From JACKNG01 sp040220855 (GTDB lineage Bacteria > Pseudomonadota > Gammaproteobacteria > Ga0077536), in contig JAVJVZ010000041.1 of the NCBI GenBank assembly GCA_040220855.1, positions 39,079-103,078 on the forward strand: a DNA stretch of 64,000 nucleotides. Direction: 5' to 3'. This document shows positions 51,764 to 61,545 of the stretch, piece after piece; the stretch's first letter is position 1, and every line of letters starts with the position of its first letter. The notes under the pieces are model-generated. The model ran no database searches and was not told where the DNA came from. It saw only the letters and a list, made by a program, of their open reading frames with translations. The position numbers and the translations under genes were made by a program.

Positions 51764-54151
51764 ATGATGCATGGAACCCGTCGCTGTCAGCCACGCAAGC
51801 CGCATGGCCGCGCCCTCCCACTCACCTTCATCCTGCTCGCTCTACTGATCGGGCACGCGGCCGACACGATCGCCACGCCGGATGCAGGGCAACCAAGCTC
51901 CCGGGCGCGCGCAGTGACGACAACGGCCGCGACGCGGCCGGCGCCCCACTTCATCGAACACGTGCGCCCGGTCCTCGAACGCCGCTGCGTGGTGTGCCAC
52001 GGCTGCTACGACGCACCGTGTCAGCTCAAGCTGCAGGATTATGCTGGCCTTGCGCGCGGCGCGACGACGACCGCGGTGTATGACGGGACCCGGCTGGTCG
52101 AAGCCACGCCGACCCGCCTGCACCAGGATGCCGACACCACGGAAGGATGGCGCCGGCTCGGTTTCCATCCGGTGATCCCTATGGATAGCGCGGCGCCGGC
52201 GACGCACCTCCCTGCAGCGCTGATGTCACGCATGCTCGCGCTGCGGCGGGCGCATCCCCTGCCGACCACGCCAGTGCTCCCCGCGACCTTCGATTTCACT
52301 CGCGAGCGGGTCGCCCAGTGCCCGGGCCCAGAGGAGTTCGACGCTTATGCGACGGAGTTTCCCCTCTGGAGCATGCCGTTCGGATTGCCGGATCTACCTG
52401 CAGACGAGCACCTGCTGCTCGAGCAGTGGCTCGCTGCCGGGGCGCCGGCCGCCGTGCCGCGCGCCCCACCCAGCGGCCTCGGCGAAGACATCGCGACGTG
52501 GGAGCGCTTCTTCAATGGCGACGGATACAAGCAGCAGCTCGCGGCGCGCTACCTCTACGAACACCTCTTCCTGGCACATCTCTACATGGAGGATGCCGGC
52601 GATGCGACCGTGTTCTTCAAGCTGGTACGCTCGCGCACACCCCCCGGAAAACCCGTCGACATCATCGCCACGCGACGTCCTTTCGACGATCCCGGTGTCG
52701 CCCGCGTCTACTACCGCCTGTGGGCCGATCCCGAGAGCGTGATCGACAAGACGCACATGCCCTACGCACTGGACGCGGCGCGCATGCGCAAGTGGCGCGA
52801 CTGGTTTCTCGATGCCGAGTACGAAGTGACGAGGCTGCCCGGCTACGATGCCGGCACCGCCGCGAACCCGTTCATCGCCTTCGAGTCCATTCCGCAGTCG
52901 TCGCGCCATCGTTTCCTGCTCGACGAGGCCGAGTTCACCATCATGAACTTCATCAAGGGCCCGGTGTGCCGGGGAAGCGTGGCGCTCAACGTCATCCAGG
53001 ATCATTTCTGGGTCTTCTTCAGCGCTCCCGGGTTTCTCGACACCGCGGCCTACGGGCGCTTCCTCGCCGAGCAGGAAGATCATCTGCGCCTGCCTGCCGA
53101 GGCCGGCGGCGCCCTGTGGTCCGTGGCGCAATGGATCAAGTATGCGCGCGCGCAACGGGCTTACCTGCGCGACAAGCTGGCTTTCATCCACGATCAGCGC
53201 GACGTCTTCGACCGCGGCAAGATCGAGGTCATCTGGGATGGCGATGGGCACAATCCGAACGCCGCCCTGACGGTGTTCCGCCACCATGACAGCGCCAGCG
53301 TGGTGCGCGGCCTGGTCGGCCAGGCGCCCAAGACGGCCTGGGTCATCGACTATCCGATCCTCGAGCGTATCCACTACCTGCTGGTCGCCGGTTTCGACGT
53401 CTTCGGCAGCGCCGCGCACCAGGCCATGACGCGGCTCTACATGGATTTCCTGCGCATGGAATCGGAGATGAACTTCCTCGCGTTCCTGCCACCGTCGACG
53501 CGTCAGGCGGAGATCGCCAACTGGTACCGCGATGCAGTCGACGAGGTACGTGACTACGTCGAGACCTATTTCACGCACGACATCATCGACCCGCTCTACC
53601 AATATCGCACCGACGACCACAAGGACGAGCTGTTCGCCGTACTCCGGGCGCGGGTTGCGCCGGCGCTGGAGGCAGACCGGTTCGCGCTCGAGAATGCCGA
53701 TCTGCCTGAAACGGCGCTGGATGCGCTGCAGGAGCTGCCGTGGATCCGCGGCGGCCCCGCCTCGCACGTCCCGGAGACGGTACTGATCAACATCCGCGGC
53801 GGTGGCGTCATGACCCTGCTGAGCAATCGCGCCTACACCAACATCGCCTCGATGTTCGACGAAGACGATCGGCGCCTTCCGCCGGAAGACTCGCTCACGG
53901 TGGTCAACGGCGTTCTGGGTGCGTACCCGAATGCGTTCCTCGAGGTGACGCTGGACGACATCCCGCGGCTGGTCGCCGACATCACCGACATCGAGGACGA
54001 AGCCCGTTACGTGCAGTTGCTCGACCGCTACGGCGTGCGCCGGACCAGTCCGCGCTTCTGGCCACTGAGCGACGAGGTTCACGCCAAGCACGCGCGCGCA
54101 CGCCCGCTCGCGGCCGGCATCCTCGATTACAACCGCCTGGAGAATCGTTGA
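51764..54151 (+). CDS. cti: Fatty acid cis/trans isomerase
   Basis: A 795-residue periplasmic protein. After a signal peptide (LPLTFILLALLIGHA) comes the haem c site CVVCH (C75, C78, H79) directly followed by GCYDAPCQLKL, a signature of Cti. The remaining sequence matches along its length in style and size (typical 770-800 residues), with DATVFFKLVRSRTPPGKPVDIIATRRPFDDPG and EFTIMNFIKGPVCRGSVALNVIQDHFW. Cti converts cis- to trans-unsaturated fatty acids in membrane lipids without cofactor input, giving fast adaptation to solvents and heat. Start at ATG 51764, or the next codon. Confidence 0.93.
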   Translation: MMHGTRRCQPRKPHGRALPLTFILLALLIGHAADTIATPDAGQPSSRARAVTTTAATRPAPHFIEHVRPVLERRCVVCHGCYDAPCQLKLQDYAGLARGATTTAVYDGTRLVEATPTRLHQDADTTEGWRRLGFHPVIPMDSAAPATHLPAALMSRMLALRRAHPLPTTPVLPATFDFTRERVAQCPGPEEFDAYATEFPLWSMPFGLPDLPADEHLLLEQWLAAGAPAAVPRAPPSGLGEDIATWERFFNGDGYKQQLAARYLYEHLFLAHLYMEDAGDATVFFKLVRSRTPPGKPVDIIATRRPFDDPGVARVYYRLWADPESVIDKTHMPYALDAARMRKWRDWFLDAEYEVTRLPGYDAGTAANPFIAFESIPQSSRHRFLLDEAEFTIMNFIKGPVCRGSVALNVIQDHFWVFFSAPGFLDTAAYGRFLAEQEDHLRLPAEAGGALWSVAQWIKYARAQRAYLRDKLAFIHDQRDVFDRGKIEVIWDGDGHNPNAALTVFRHHDSASVVRGLVGQAPKTAWVIDYPILERIHYLLVAGFDVFGSAAHQAMTRLYMDFLRMESEMNFLAFLPPSTRQAEIANWYRDAVDEVRDYVETYFTHDIIDPLYQYRTDDHKDELFAVLRARVAPALEADRFALENADLPETALDALQELPWIRGGPASHVPETVLINIRGGGVMTLLSNRAYTNIASMFDEDDRRLPPEDSLTVVNGVLGAYPNAFLEVTLDDIPRLVADITDIEDEARYVQLLDRYGVRRTSPRFWPLSDEVHAKHARARPLAAGILDYNRLENR

Positions 54152-54322
54152 TGCGTGAGCCCGCCGCGCCCAGCGCCGGGCCTGTTTGCGCCCGGACGCT
54201 GGCGACGCCCCCGCGAGGCCGCGCCTGCCGATGCCATCCAGCGGCGCCCGAAGCGCCGCCCGCGGGGGGCTAGACTGTCCACGCTGCCGGGCGACAGCGT
54301 GCCGCCTGCGGGGGAGAATCAC

Positions 54323-56080
54323 ATGGCGACTATCGAAACCGACGTACTCATCATCGGCACCGGGCCGGCCGGCTCGGCCACCGCCGCGCTGTTGTCGAGC
54401 TACGGTATCGACAACGTGGCGGTCAACCGCTACCGCTGGCTCGCCAACACGCCGCGTGCGCATATCACCAACCAGCGCTGCCTCGAGGTGTTGCGCGATC
54501 TCGGCGACGAGGTGGAAGCCGAGGCTTACCTGCACGGTACCGAGCAGGACCTGATGGGCGAGAACGTCTTCTGCGAAAGCCTTGCCGGCGAGGAAATCGG
54601 GCGCATGCGGAGCTGGGGCAAGCACCCGCGTTCCCGTGCCGAGCACCAGCTGGCCTCGCCGTGCCGCATGATCGATCTCCCGCAGACCTACCTCGAGCCG
54701 ATTCTGTTTGGCGCCGCGTGCCGTCGCGGTACGCATGCACGGATGTCGACCGAGTACCTCTCGCACGAACAGGATGGCGATGGCGTCACCACGACCTGCC
54801 GTGACCGCGTCACCGGCGAGAACCTGACGATTCGCTCGCGTTACCTGGTCGGCGCCGACGGCGGTAACTCGCTCGTCGCCATGCACGCCGGCCTGCCCTT
54901 CGCCGGGCGCATGGGCGTCGGCGGCTCGATGAACATCCACTTCCGCGCCGACCTGTCGAAGTACGTCGCCCATCGCCCGTCGGTGCTGTACTGGGTGATG
55001 CAGCCCGGCGCCGACGTCGGCGGCATCGGTATGGGCCTGGTGCGCATGGTGCGGCCATGGAACGAGTGGCTGATCGTGTGGGGCTACGACATCGAGCAAC
55101 CCGCCCCGCAGGTGGACGACGCCTTCGCCACCCAGGTAGCGCGCCAGCTCGTTGGCGATCCGGACCTCGAGATCGAGCTGCTTTCAGCCAGTACATGGAC
55201 GGTCAACAACCAGTACGCGACGCATATGCAGAACGGCCGCGTATTCATCATGGGCGATGCGGCACACCGTCACCCGCCCTCGAACGGCCTCGGCTCGAAC
55301 ACCTCGGTGCAGGACGGCTTCAACCTGGCCTGGAAGCTCGCCATGGTGGTCAAGGGACAGGCCGGCCCGCACCTGCTCGAGAGCTATTCCGCCGAGCGCG
55401 TGCCGATCGCGCAGCAGATCGTGACACGCGCCAACCAGTCGATCGCGGAGTTCGGCCCGATCTTCGCGGCGCTCGGCATGACCGGCGGCAGCGATCACGC
55501 GGCGATCCGCGCGAGCATGGATGCGCGTTGCGACGCCTCCGCGGCCGCGGAAAAGCAGCGCGAAGCACTGCGCGAGGCGATTGCCTTGAAGCGCTACGAG
55601 TTCGATGCGCACGGCGTGGAGATGAACCAGCGCTATCGCTCGGGCGCCGTCGCGCCCGACGGCGAACCCGAGCCGCCCTTCACGCGCGACGCCGAGCTGT
55701 TCCACCAACCGACGACCTGGCCGGGCGCGCACCTGCCGCATGCGTGGCTCTACGAGGGTGCCACCGGCGCCGCCGTATCGACGCTCGATTTATGCGGGCG
55801 GGGACGCTTTACGATCTTTACCGGTATCGGCGGGGAGGCCTGGCAGGGCGCCGCGCAAGCGGTCGGCGAAGCACTCGGCATCGACCTCGCCGTGCACGTG
55901 ATCGGCCCGCGGCAGGACTACGTGGACCACGCCGGGGAGTGGGCGACGCTGCGGGAGATCGACGACAGCGGCTGTGTCCTGGTACGCCCCGACCAGCACG
56001 TCGCCTGGCGCACCGCGCGCTGCAGCGCCGCGCCGGCGGCCGATCTCGAACGGGTACTGCGCCGGGTTCTCGATCGCTGA
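54323..56080 (+). CDS. FAD-dependent aromatic hydroxylase, TfdB-like
   Basis: A 585-residue flavoprotein monooxygenase with ribosome site GGGGGAG. The Rossmann motif IIGTGPAGSATA opens the protein. The DG motif YLVGADGG and the GD motif FIMGDAAHRHPPSNGLGSN are conserved, and a thioredoxin-like C-terminal domain follows. The pattern matches 2,4-dichlorophenol 6-monooxygenase (TfdB) and other phenol hydroxylases, which use NADPH and oxygen to hydroxylate a phenol. The substrate is unknown and no ring-cleavage genes are adjacent. Confidence 0.88.
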   Translation: MATIETDVLIIGTGPAGSATAALLSSYGIDNVAVNRYRWLANTPRAHITNQRCLEVLRDLGDEVEAEAYLHGTEQDLMGENVFCESLAGEEIGRMRSWGKHPRSRAEHQLASPCRMIDLPQTYLEPILFGAACRRGTHARMSTEYLSHEQDGDGVTTTCRDRVTGENLTIRSRYLVGADGGNSLVAMHAGLPFAGRMGVGGSMNIHFRADLSKYVAHRPSVLYWVMQPGADVGGIGMGLVRMVRPWNEWLIVWGYDIEQPAPQVDDAFATQVARQLVGDPDLEIELLSASTWTVNNQYATHMQNGRVFIMGDAAHRHPPSNGLGSNTSVQDGFNLAWKLAMVVKGQAGPHLLESYSAERVPIAQQIVTRANQSIAEFGPIFAALGMTGGSDHAAIRASMDARCDASAAAEKQREALREAIALKRYEFDAHGVEMNQRYRSGAVAPDGEPEPPFTRDAELFHQPTTWPGAHLPHAWLYEGATGAAVSTLDLCGRGRFTIFTGIGGEAWQGAAQAVGEALGIDLAVHVIGPRQDYVDHAGEWATLREIDDSGCVLVRPDQHVAWRTARCSAAPAADLERVLRRVLDR

Positions 56081-56158
56081 CCCCATCGAAGGGCTGCGCG
56101 AGCGCAATACCGGAATGCGCGGCGATGCGCCCTTCCGGCAACTATCGGCGCGGCGGCT

Positions 56159-57748
56159 TCAGTCGATGCGGTAGCCGACGCGGAAGCCACCCCAGTGACG
56201 GCCCTGGACGTAAATCGGTGCCGACATGTCGAACATCAGTTCGCCGGTGTCGCGCCGGTAGGTCTGCAGCTTCCAGTCGTTCTCGTGCGCACCGCAGGTG
56301 CGCCCCACGCGGTCCTCGAACACGCGCTTGGTCCGGTTGTGGCGCAGATCGTAGTCGCGGTTGCCGGTGAGCGGTTCACTGAAACAGCGATTGTGGGTGG
56401 GGAAGTATCCGTTGCGATCGACGGCACCGGCGTAGACCACCCAATCGAACTGCGCGAGCACCTGTTCCTGCACGGCCGGAAAATGCTCGTCGGTGTAGCC
56501 ATCGTAGCGCGTGTGGTACTTGACCGGGTCGGTGCCCGCGATCGGCTGATAGGCCTGGTCGAAACAGTCGTCGAGGCTCAGCACGCCGCTCGCGACGCCG
56601 CGTTCCAGCAACAGCCCGATGCGTCGCGCCGCCTCGCGTGCCACGCCCTGCATGCGCCGATGCACGTCGTGGGTGCTTTCGCCCGCGGGCGGTAACCGGA
56701 ACAGGTTCACGGCGTCTGTCAGATAGGTCACCTGGTGGGTGATGACGTCGATGTCGGTCGCGACCTCGCCACTCAGCGCGCGATTCTCGCGGGTGAAGGC
56801 ATCGATGCGGTTGATCTCGGTCGTCGCCCGCACCATGGCCGCGCGCTGCTCCTCCGCCCCGCGCGAGATTTCGTCCACGACTTCGGCCGATTCCGCCGCG
56901 CCCTGCAGTGCCGCCTTGATCTTCTCGGCCGCCTCGAGGGCCGAGCGCTGACCGGCTTCGACGCTGCGACCGGATTCCTCCATCAGTCCCTGGATGCTGC
57001 GCGAAGCGTCCGCGCATCGCCCGGCGAGATCACGCACCTCGTTCGCCACCACCGCGAAGCTGCGCCCCTGCTCGCCAGCACGTGCTGCTTCGACCGCCGC
57101 ATTGAGGGCCAGGATGTTGGTCTGGAAGGCTATCTCGTTGATTACACCGACGAACTCACCAATCGAGTTGGCGCTCGCCTGGATGTCGTCCATGGCCACC
57201 ACCACGCGATCGACGGCCTGCTCCCCGGCGCCCGCGAGCCCGGCTGCCGACGCGGCGAGCTGGCTGGCGCGCCCGGCACTCTCGGCGCTGCGGCCAACCA
57301 CCTCGCTGAGTTCGGCAAGGCTGTCGTTCATACCGGCCAGCGCGCCGGCCTGCTCGTCGGTGCGGCGCGACAGCGCCTCGTTGCGCACTGCCAGCTCGCG
57401 AACCTGGGATTGGATGACGGCACTGAACTCGGTCATCTGGCGCAGCGCTTCGGTGACGTTCGACAGGGTCACACCGAGGCGGCTGGACAACGACGCCAGC
57501 GCCACGCCGGCCTGTGGGCGGAAGGTGAAATCACATTCGGCGAGCTGCCCGATATCGCTGTCGAAACGCTCGATGGCCGCCTTGAACTCGCGCAGCTGTC
57601 GCTGCACGTCGGCCAGCTGGCCATCGCAGGCCGCGTCGCCCGTAAGCGGCGGCGATGGCAATTCGCCGCCATCCAGCGCGGCCACGGCGTGATGGAAGAA
57701 GTCGAGCAGGGCTGCAGGCCCGCTGGCGGGAAGGGAGTCGTCGTACAT
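56159..57748 (-). CDS. Soluble methyl-accepting chemotaxis protein with C-terminal sensor domain
   Basis: A 529-residue chemoreceptor with no membrane segment. The signalling hairpin NILALNAAVEAARAGEQGR is at about 212-245. Unusually, the presumed sensor is C-terminal (about 400-529): KYHTRYDGYTDEHFPAVQEQVL, VVYAGAVDRNGYFPTHNRCFS, RVFEDRVGRTCG and SAPIYVQGRHWGGFRVGY. This C-terminal domain, related to PAS/Cache folds, is known from cytoplasmic receptors of proteobacteria. It would sense an internal metabolite or redox change. The HAMP-like N-terminal part has coiled-coil stretches. Confidence 0.9.
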   Translation of the reverse strand: MYDDSLPASGPAALLDFFHHAVAALDGGELPSPPLTGDAACDGQLADVQRQLREFKAAIERFDSDIGQLAECDFTFRPQAGVALASLSSRLGVTLSNVTEALRQMTEFSAVIQSQVRELAVRNEALSRRTDEQAGALAGMNDSLAELSEVVGRSAESAGRASQLAASAAGLAGAGEQAVDRVVVAMDDIQASANSIGEFVGVINEIAFQTNILALNAAVEAARAGEQGRSFAVVANEVRDLAGRCADASRSIQGLMEESGRSVEAGQRSALEAAEKIKAALQGAAESAEVVDEISRGAEEQRAAMVRATTEINRIDAFTRENRALSGEVATDIDVITHQVTYLTDAVNLFRLPPAGESTHDVHRRMQGVAREAARRIGLLLERGVASGVLSLDDCFDQAYQPIAGTDPVKYHTRYDGYTDEHFPAVQEQVLAQFDWVVYAGAVDRNGYFPTHNRCFSEPLTGNRDYDLRHNRTKRVFEDRVGRTCGAHENDWKLQTYRRDTGELMFDMSAPIYVQGRHWGGFRVGYRID

Positions 57749-57978
57749 GGAACTTGGCTGACGCCGGGATGCGGAAGGGTGAGTCCCGGTTAGCGGCTGC
57801 GGCAAGCTGCGCTTGAGTAGCCGGCCGCCGCCGCGGTGCCCGGCGGAGCGCGTTCGCGGCCCGGCGCGCCGGCGCGCGCCGGGTATGCCGCTGACCTTCG
57901 TTGACAGACCCCGCGACGAGCCTCGGCTAGACTCGGGGCTCCGCGAGACTACCCGTCCTGCTTGCCAAGGATTGCCCC

Positions 57979-60900
57979 GTGATGATACGCCGCCGCCAGC
58001 TCCTGCCGACTGTCATGCTGCTCCTCGCCGCCGGCCTGGGCGAGGCGAGCGCACGCGTCGTGCACGCGCTGACACCCGCCTTCGTCACGCCGACCGGCGC
58101 CGTGTACACGATGGCGATGAGCCCGGACCGCACGCGCGCGGTGTACCTCGCCGATGCCGACGTCGCCGGCCAGCGCGGGCTCTACAGCGTCGCCCTCGCT
58201 GCGCCGGGGATCGCAACCCGCATCGATGCGGGTGACAACGTGCTGGACTTCGCCATCAGTGCGGACGGTGCCCGTGTCGTCTATCGCGCAACCACCGACG
58301 GGTCGGACGTCATCGAGCTCTTCAGTGCACCGATCGCCGGTGGTGCACTTCCGGTGCGCCTGAACGCCGACCTCGCGATCACGGACTGTAGCGGGTTCTC
58401 GCCCTGCTCCCGCGTCTGGTCGTTCGCGCTCGGCGACGATGCCCAGACGGTGGTCTATCTCGCCAATCAGGATGCTGCCAACCGCTGGGAACTCTACGCC
58501 GTGCCGATCACGGGCGGCAGCCCACCACGTCGCCTGCTCGAGCCCGCCGAGACCTATGCGCACGTGCTCACCGGCTTCACGCTCAGCCCCGACTCGAACC
58601 ACGTGGTCTACCGTGCCGATCTTTCCGCAAGCGGCGTCTACGAGCTCTTCAGCGCGCAGGTGACAGGGACGGGGGTGCCAATCAGGCTGAATGGCCCGCT
58701 CGTCCCCGGCGGTAATCTCGTCGATGGCAATACCGTCAACCCGAATCTCGGCTTTCTGGTCACCCCGGATTCGGGCCGCGTCGTATACCGTGCCGACCAG
58801 GACGTCGACGACGTTCACGAACTCTACAGCGTGCCCATCTCGGGCGGCACGCCGGTCAGGCTCACGCCCATGCCGCCGCCGGGGGGTGACGTGCCGCCCG
58901 ATTTTCCGTACACCTTTGGCGAGAGTTTCGCAGTCAGCGCCGACGGCACGCGCGTCATCTATCGTGCCGATCACGATCGGAATGATGTCGACGAACTCTA
59001 CAGCGTGCCGGTCGACGGCAGCGCCGCGCCGCTGCGCCTCAACCAGCCCCTGGTCAGCGGCGGCGACGTCACGCGTTTCATCCTCAGCCCTGACGGCACC
59101 CACGTGCTGTTCCGTGCCGACGCCCTGGGCGACGAGCGCCACGAACTGTTCGTCACCACCATCGATGGCAGCACTCCTCCGACGCGCATCAACCCGACAC
59201 TCGTCAACGGCGGCGACGTCTCGGAGGCCGGCCTGCGCTACACGCCCGATGGCAACCACGTGCTCTACGGCGCCGACCAGGATGTCGACAACACCTTCGA
59301 GCTCTATACGGTTCCCGCCGATGGCAGCGGACCTGCACGTAAACTGAATCCGCCACTCGATGCCGGCAACGCGGTGATGAGCGATTTCGCCATCGCCGCG
59401 GATTCGACGCGCGTCGTGTTCGAAGTCAACCGGGGCGCCAGCGCGCCACCGACTCAGCTCTACGCGGCAGCGCTCGACGGCAGTGCGCCGGCCGTCCAGC
59501 TGAGCGCAGTACCGGATGGCGCACCCCGCGGTATCGACGATTTCGTTCTCGTCGGCGACGCCACGCGCGTCATCTATCTCGCCGACGAGGGCGTGCCCGA
59601 CGTGGCGCAACTCTACCTCGCACCGCTCGACGGCAGCACGGCATCGGTGCGCCTCAATGGCGACCTCGTCACCGGCGGCAGTGTCGACGCCAGGTTCTGG
59701 TTCACACCCGACGGCGAACGCCTGCTGTTCATCGCCGACCTGCTGGTCGACGAGGTCACCGAGTTGTTCAGCGTACCCCTCGACGCGAGCGCGGCACCGG
59801 TGCGACTCAATGCACCCCTGCCGCCAGGCGGACAGGTCCTGCGGCCAGTCGAAGTGAGCCCCGACGGCATGCGCGCCGTCTATCGTGCCGAGCAGGACAG
59901 CGCCGGGGTCGTCGAGCTCTACAGCGTGCCGGTCGACGCTTCGCTTGCACCGGCGCGCTTGAATGGCCCGCTCGCGCCCGGCGGCGGGGTCGACCAGTTC
60001 ACCGTTACGCCGGATGGCACGCGCGTGTTCTACCTGGCACAGCAGGATTCCACCCGTAGAGAGCTCTACAGCGTGCCCATTGCCGGCGGGTCGACGGTGC
60101 GCCTCAGTCCGCCGCTCGGGATCGGCGGCGAGGTCGGCTCCGGGGGAGCAACGCCGGACTCCTCGCACGTGGCTTTCACGTTCGCAGCCGACAATGCCAG
60201 CGTGCGGGGGATCCGCGTCGCCCCCATCGCCACGGCCGGCGCGTCCGTTGCCGTCAGCGGGTCGCTCGCGGCCGGTGCTTTCGCAATCTCGCCGGACGGC
60301 AACCGCATCGTCTTCGGGGCAAGTGAGACTGCCTTCGTCGGCGAACTCTATACCGTCGGTATCGCCGGCGGGCCGATACGCAAACTGAACGGCCCGCTGG
60401 TCGAGAACGGCGATGTGCTGGCCTGGCAGGTCACCGCGAGTGGCAATCACGTGGTTTACCTCGCCGATCAGGACACCGACCGAAAATCCGAACTCTACGC
60501 GGCGCCGCTCCCCTTCGCCGCCGCGCCCCAGGCACTCACCCCGGCGCTCGCAGCCGACGCCGACGTTGACAGCTTCCGCGTCGCACCGACAGGTGACGAC
60601 GTGCTCTACGCGGTCGCTGACGATGGCGCCGCACGCTCGCTCTTTGTCGCGTCCGCTGGCGGCGGCGCGCCGCCGTTGCGCATCGACGAGGAGCCGGTCG
60701 CGGGCGGCACCATTGGCGACTACGCGTTCACACCGGACGGCACGCACGTCGTCTATGCCGCCGATGCCCTCGAGCCGGGACGCCACGAGCTTTATCTCGC
60801 GCCACTCGATGGCAGTGCGGCGCCGGCACGCCTCGCATCACGACCGGCGCCACCGTCCACACTCGGTGCATGGCGCATCAACGCCGATGGCAGCCGCGTG

Positions 60901-61470
60901 GTGTTCCTCGCCGCCTACGGCAACGGCGACATGCAGCTCTACAGTGTGCCGCTGGTTGCGGACGTGCCCCCCGTGGTGCTCAATGCACCATTTTCCCCCG
61001 GGGGCGGTATCGACAAGTTCGAGCTCGCGCCCGACGGCCGGCATGCCGTCTACCGCGCCGACGCGATGATCGCGGGGGAATACCGCCTGTTCAGCGTCGC
61101 CATCGACCACGATGGTGACGCCATCCCCGATCCGATCGACGATGACATCGACGGCGATGGGCTCGACAACGTAACGGAAGATCGCCTCGGGACCCACGCC
61201 TACCTCGTCGACACCGACGACGACGGTCTCGATGACTTCACCGAGGTCGCGCGCGACGGCGATGCCGGCAGCTACTCGCCGGGCATCGACACCGACCCGC
61301 TGCACCCGGACAGCGACGGCGATGGCATTCCCGACGGCGCGGACGACGATCCCCTGGTGCCGGCCAACGTCGTCGTCACGCCGGTGCCGTGGCCGGCATG
61401 GGCACTTGCCGCGCTGGCAGTGGGGCTCTTTGTTGTTGCGGTTCGCATGCGCCGCTTGCTTCACGCGTGA
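57979..61470 (+). CDS. Giant exported TolB-like propeller protein with calcium repeats and C-terminal anchor
   Basis: A 1,163-residue protein from a GTG at 57979 (followed by ATG; ribosome site AAGGA). A signal peptide leads into some 17-20 repeats. Each reads like a blade DGTRVVYRADQD...ELYSVPxDGSAAPVRLN, about 55-60 residues long, with the WD/TolB-type aspartate and YSVP strands. Near the C-terminus come thrombospondin type 3-like repeats (DDIDGDGLDN, DTDDDGLDD, DSDGDGIPD) and a tail WPAWALAALAVGLFVVAVRMRRLL, a membrane or sorting signal of IPTL/PEP-CTERM type. It is probably a surface adhesin or matrix protein that needs calcium. Confidence 0.87.
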   Translation: MMIRRRQLLPTVMLLLAAGLGEASARVVHALTPAFVTPTGAVYTMAMSPDRTRAVYLADADVAGQRGLYSVALAAPGIATRIDAGDNVLDFAISADGARVVYRATTDGSDVIELFSAPIAGGALPVRLNADLAITDCSGFSPCSRVWSFALGDDAQTVVYLANQDAANRWELYAVPITGGSPPRRLLEPAETYAHVLTGFTLSPDSNHVVYRADLSASGVYELFSAQVTGTGVPIRLNGPLVPGGNLVDGNTVNPNLGFLVTPDSGRVVYRADQDVDDVHELYSVPISGGTPVRLTPMPPPGGDVPPDFPYTFGESFAVSADGTRVIYRADHDRNDVDELYSVPVDGSAAPLRLNQPLVSGGDVTRFILSPDGTHVLFRADALGDERHELFVTTIDGSTPPTRINPTLVNGGDVSEAGLRYTPDGNHVLYGADQDVDNTFELYTVPADGSGPARKLNPPLDAGNAVMSDFAIAADSTRVVFEVNRGASAPPTQLYAAALDGSAPAVQLSAVPDGAPRGIDDFVLVGDATRVIYLADEGVPDVAQLYLAPLDGSTASVRLNGDLVTGGSVDARFWFTPDGERLLFIADLLVDEVTELFSVPLDASAAPVRLNAPLPPGGQVLRPVEVSPDGMRAVYRAEQDSAGVVELYSVPVDASLAPARLNGPLAPGGGVDQFTVTPDGTRVFYLAQQDSTRRELYSVPIAGGSTVRLSPPLGIGGEVGSGGATPDSSHVAFTFAADNASVRGIRVAPIATAGASVAVSGSLAAGAFAISPDGNRIVFGASETAFVGELYTVGIAGGPIRKLNGPLVENGDVLAWQVTASGNHVVYLADQDTDRKSELYAAPLPFAAAPQALTPALAADADVDSFRVAPTGDDVLYAVADDGAARSLFVASAGGGAPPLRIDEEPVAGGTIGDYAFTPDGTHVVYAADALEPGRHELYLAPLDGSAAPARLASRPAPPSTLGAWRINADGSRVVFLAAYGNGDMQLYSVPLVADVPPVVLNAPFSPGGGIDKFELAPDGRHAVYRADAMIAGEYRLFSVAIDHDGDAIPDPIDDDIDGDGLDNVTEDRLGTHAYLVDTDDDGLDDFTEVARDGDAGSYSPGIDTDPLHPDSDGDGIPDGADDDPLVPANVVVTPVPWPAWALAALAVGLFVVAVRMRRLLHA

Positions 61471-61545
61471 ACTCAGCGGAACATCCAACCAGCGAGATGC
61501 AGTAGTCGCGAACTGGCGACCGCACAGCGGGTCGTTCGCGCCGTT

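Noticed and set aside
52394..55099. Open minus-strand frame of 901 codons
   Set aside because: It covers parts of cti and the flavin hydroxylase in antisense; no motif, and it ignores gene borders.
57949..60786. Open minus-strand frame of 945 codons
   Set aside because: It is the complement of the TolB-like repeat protein; its apparent repeats only mirror the repeats of the real gene.
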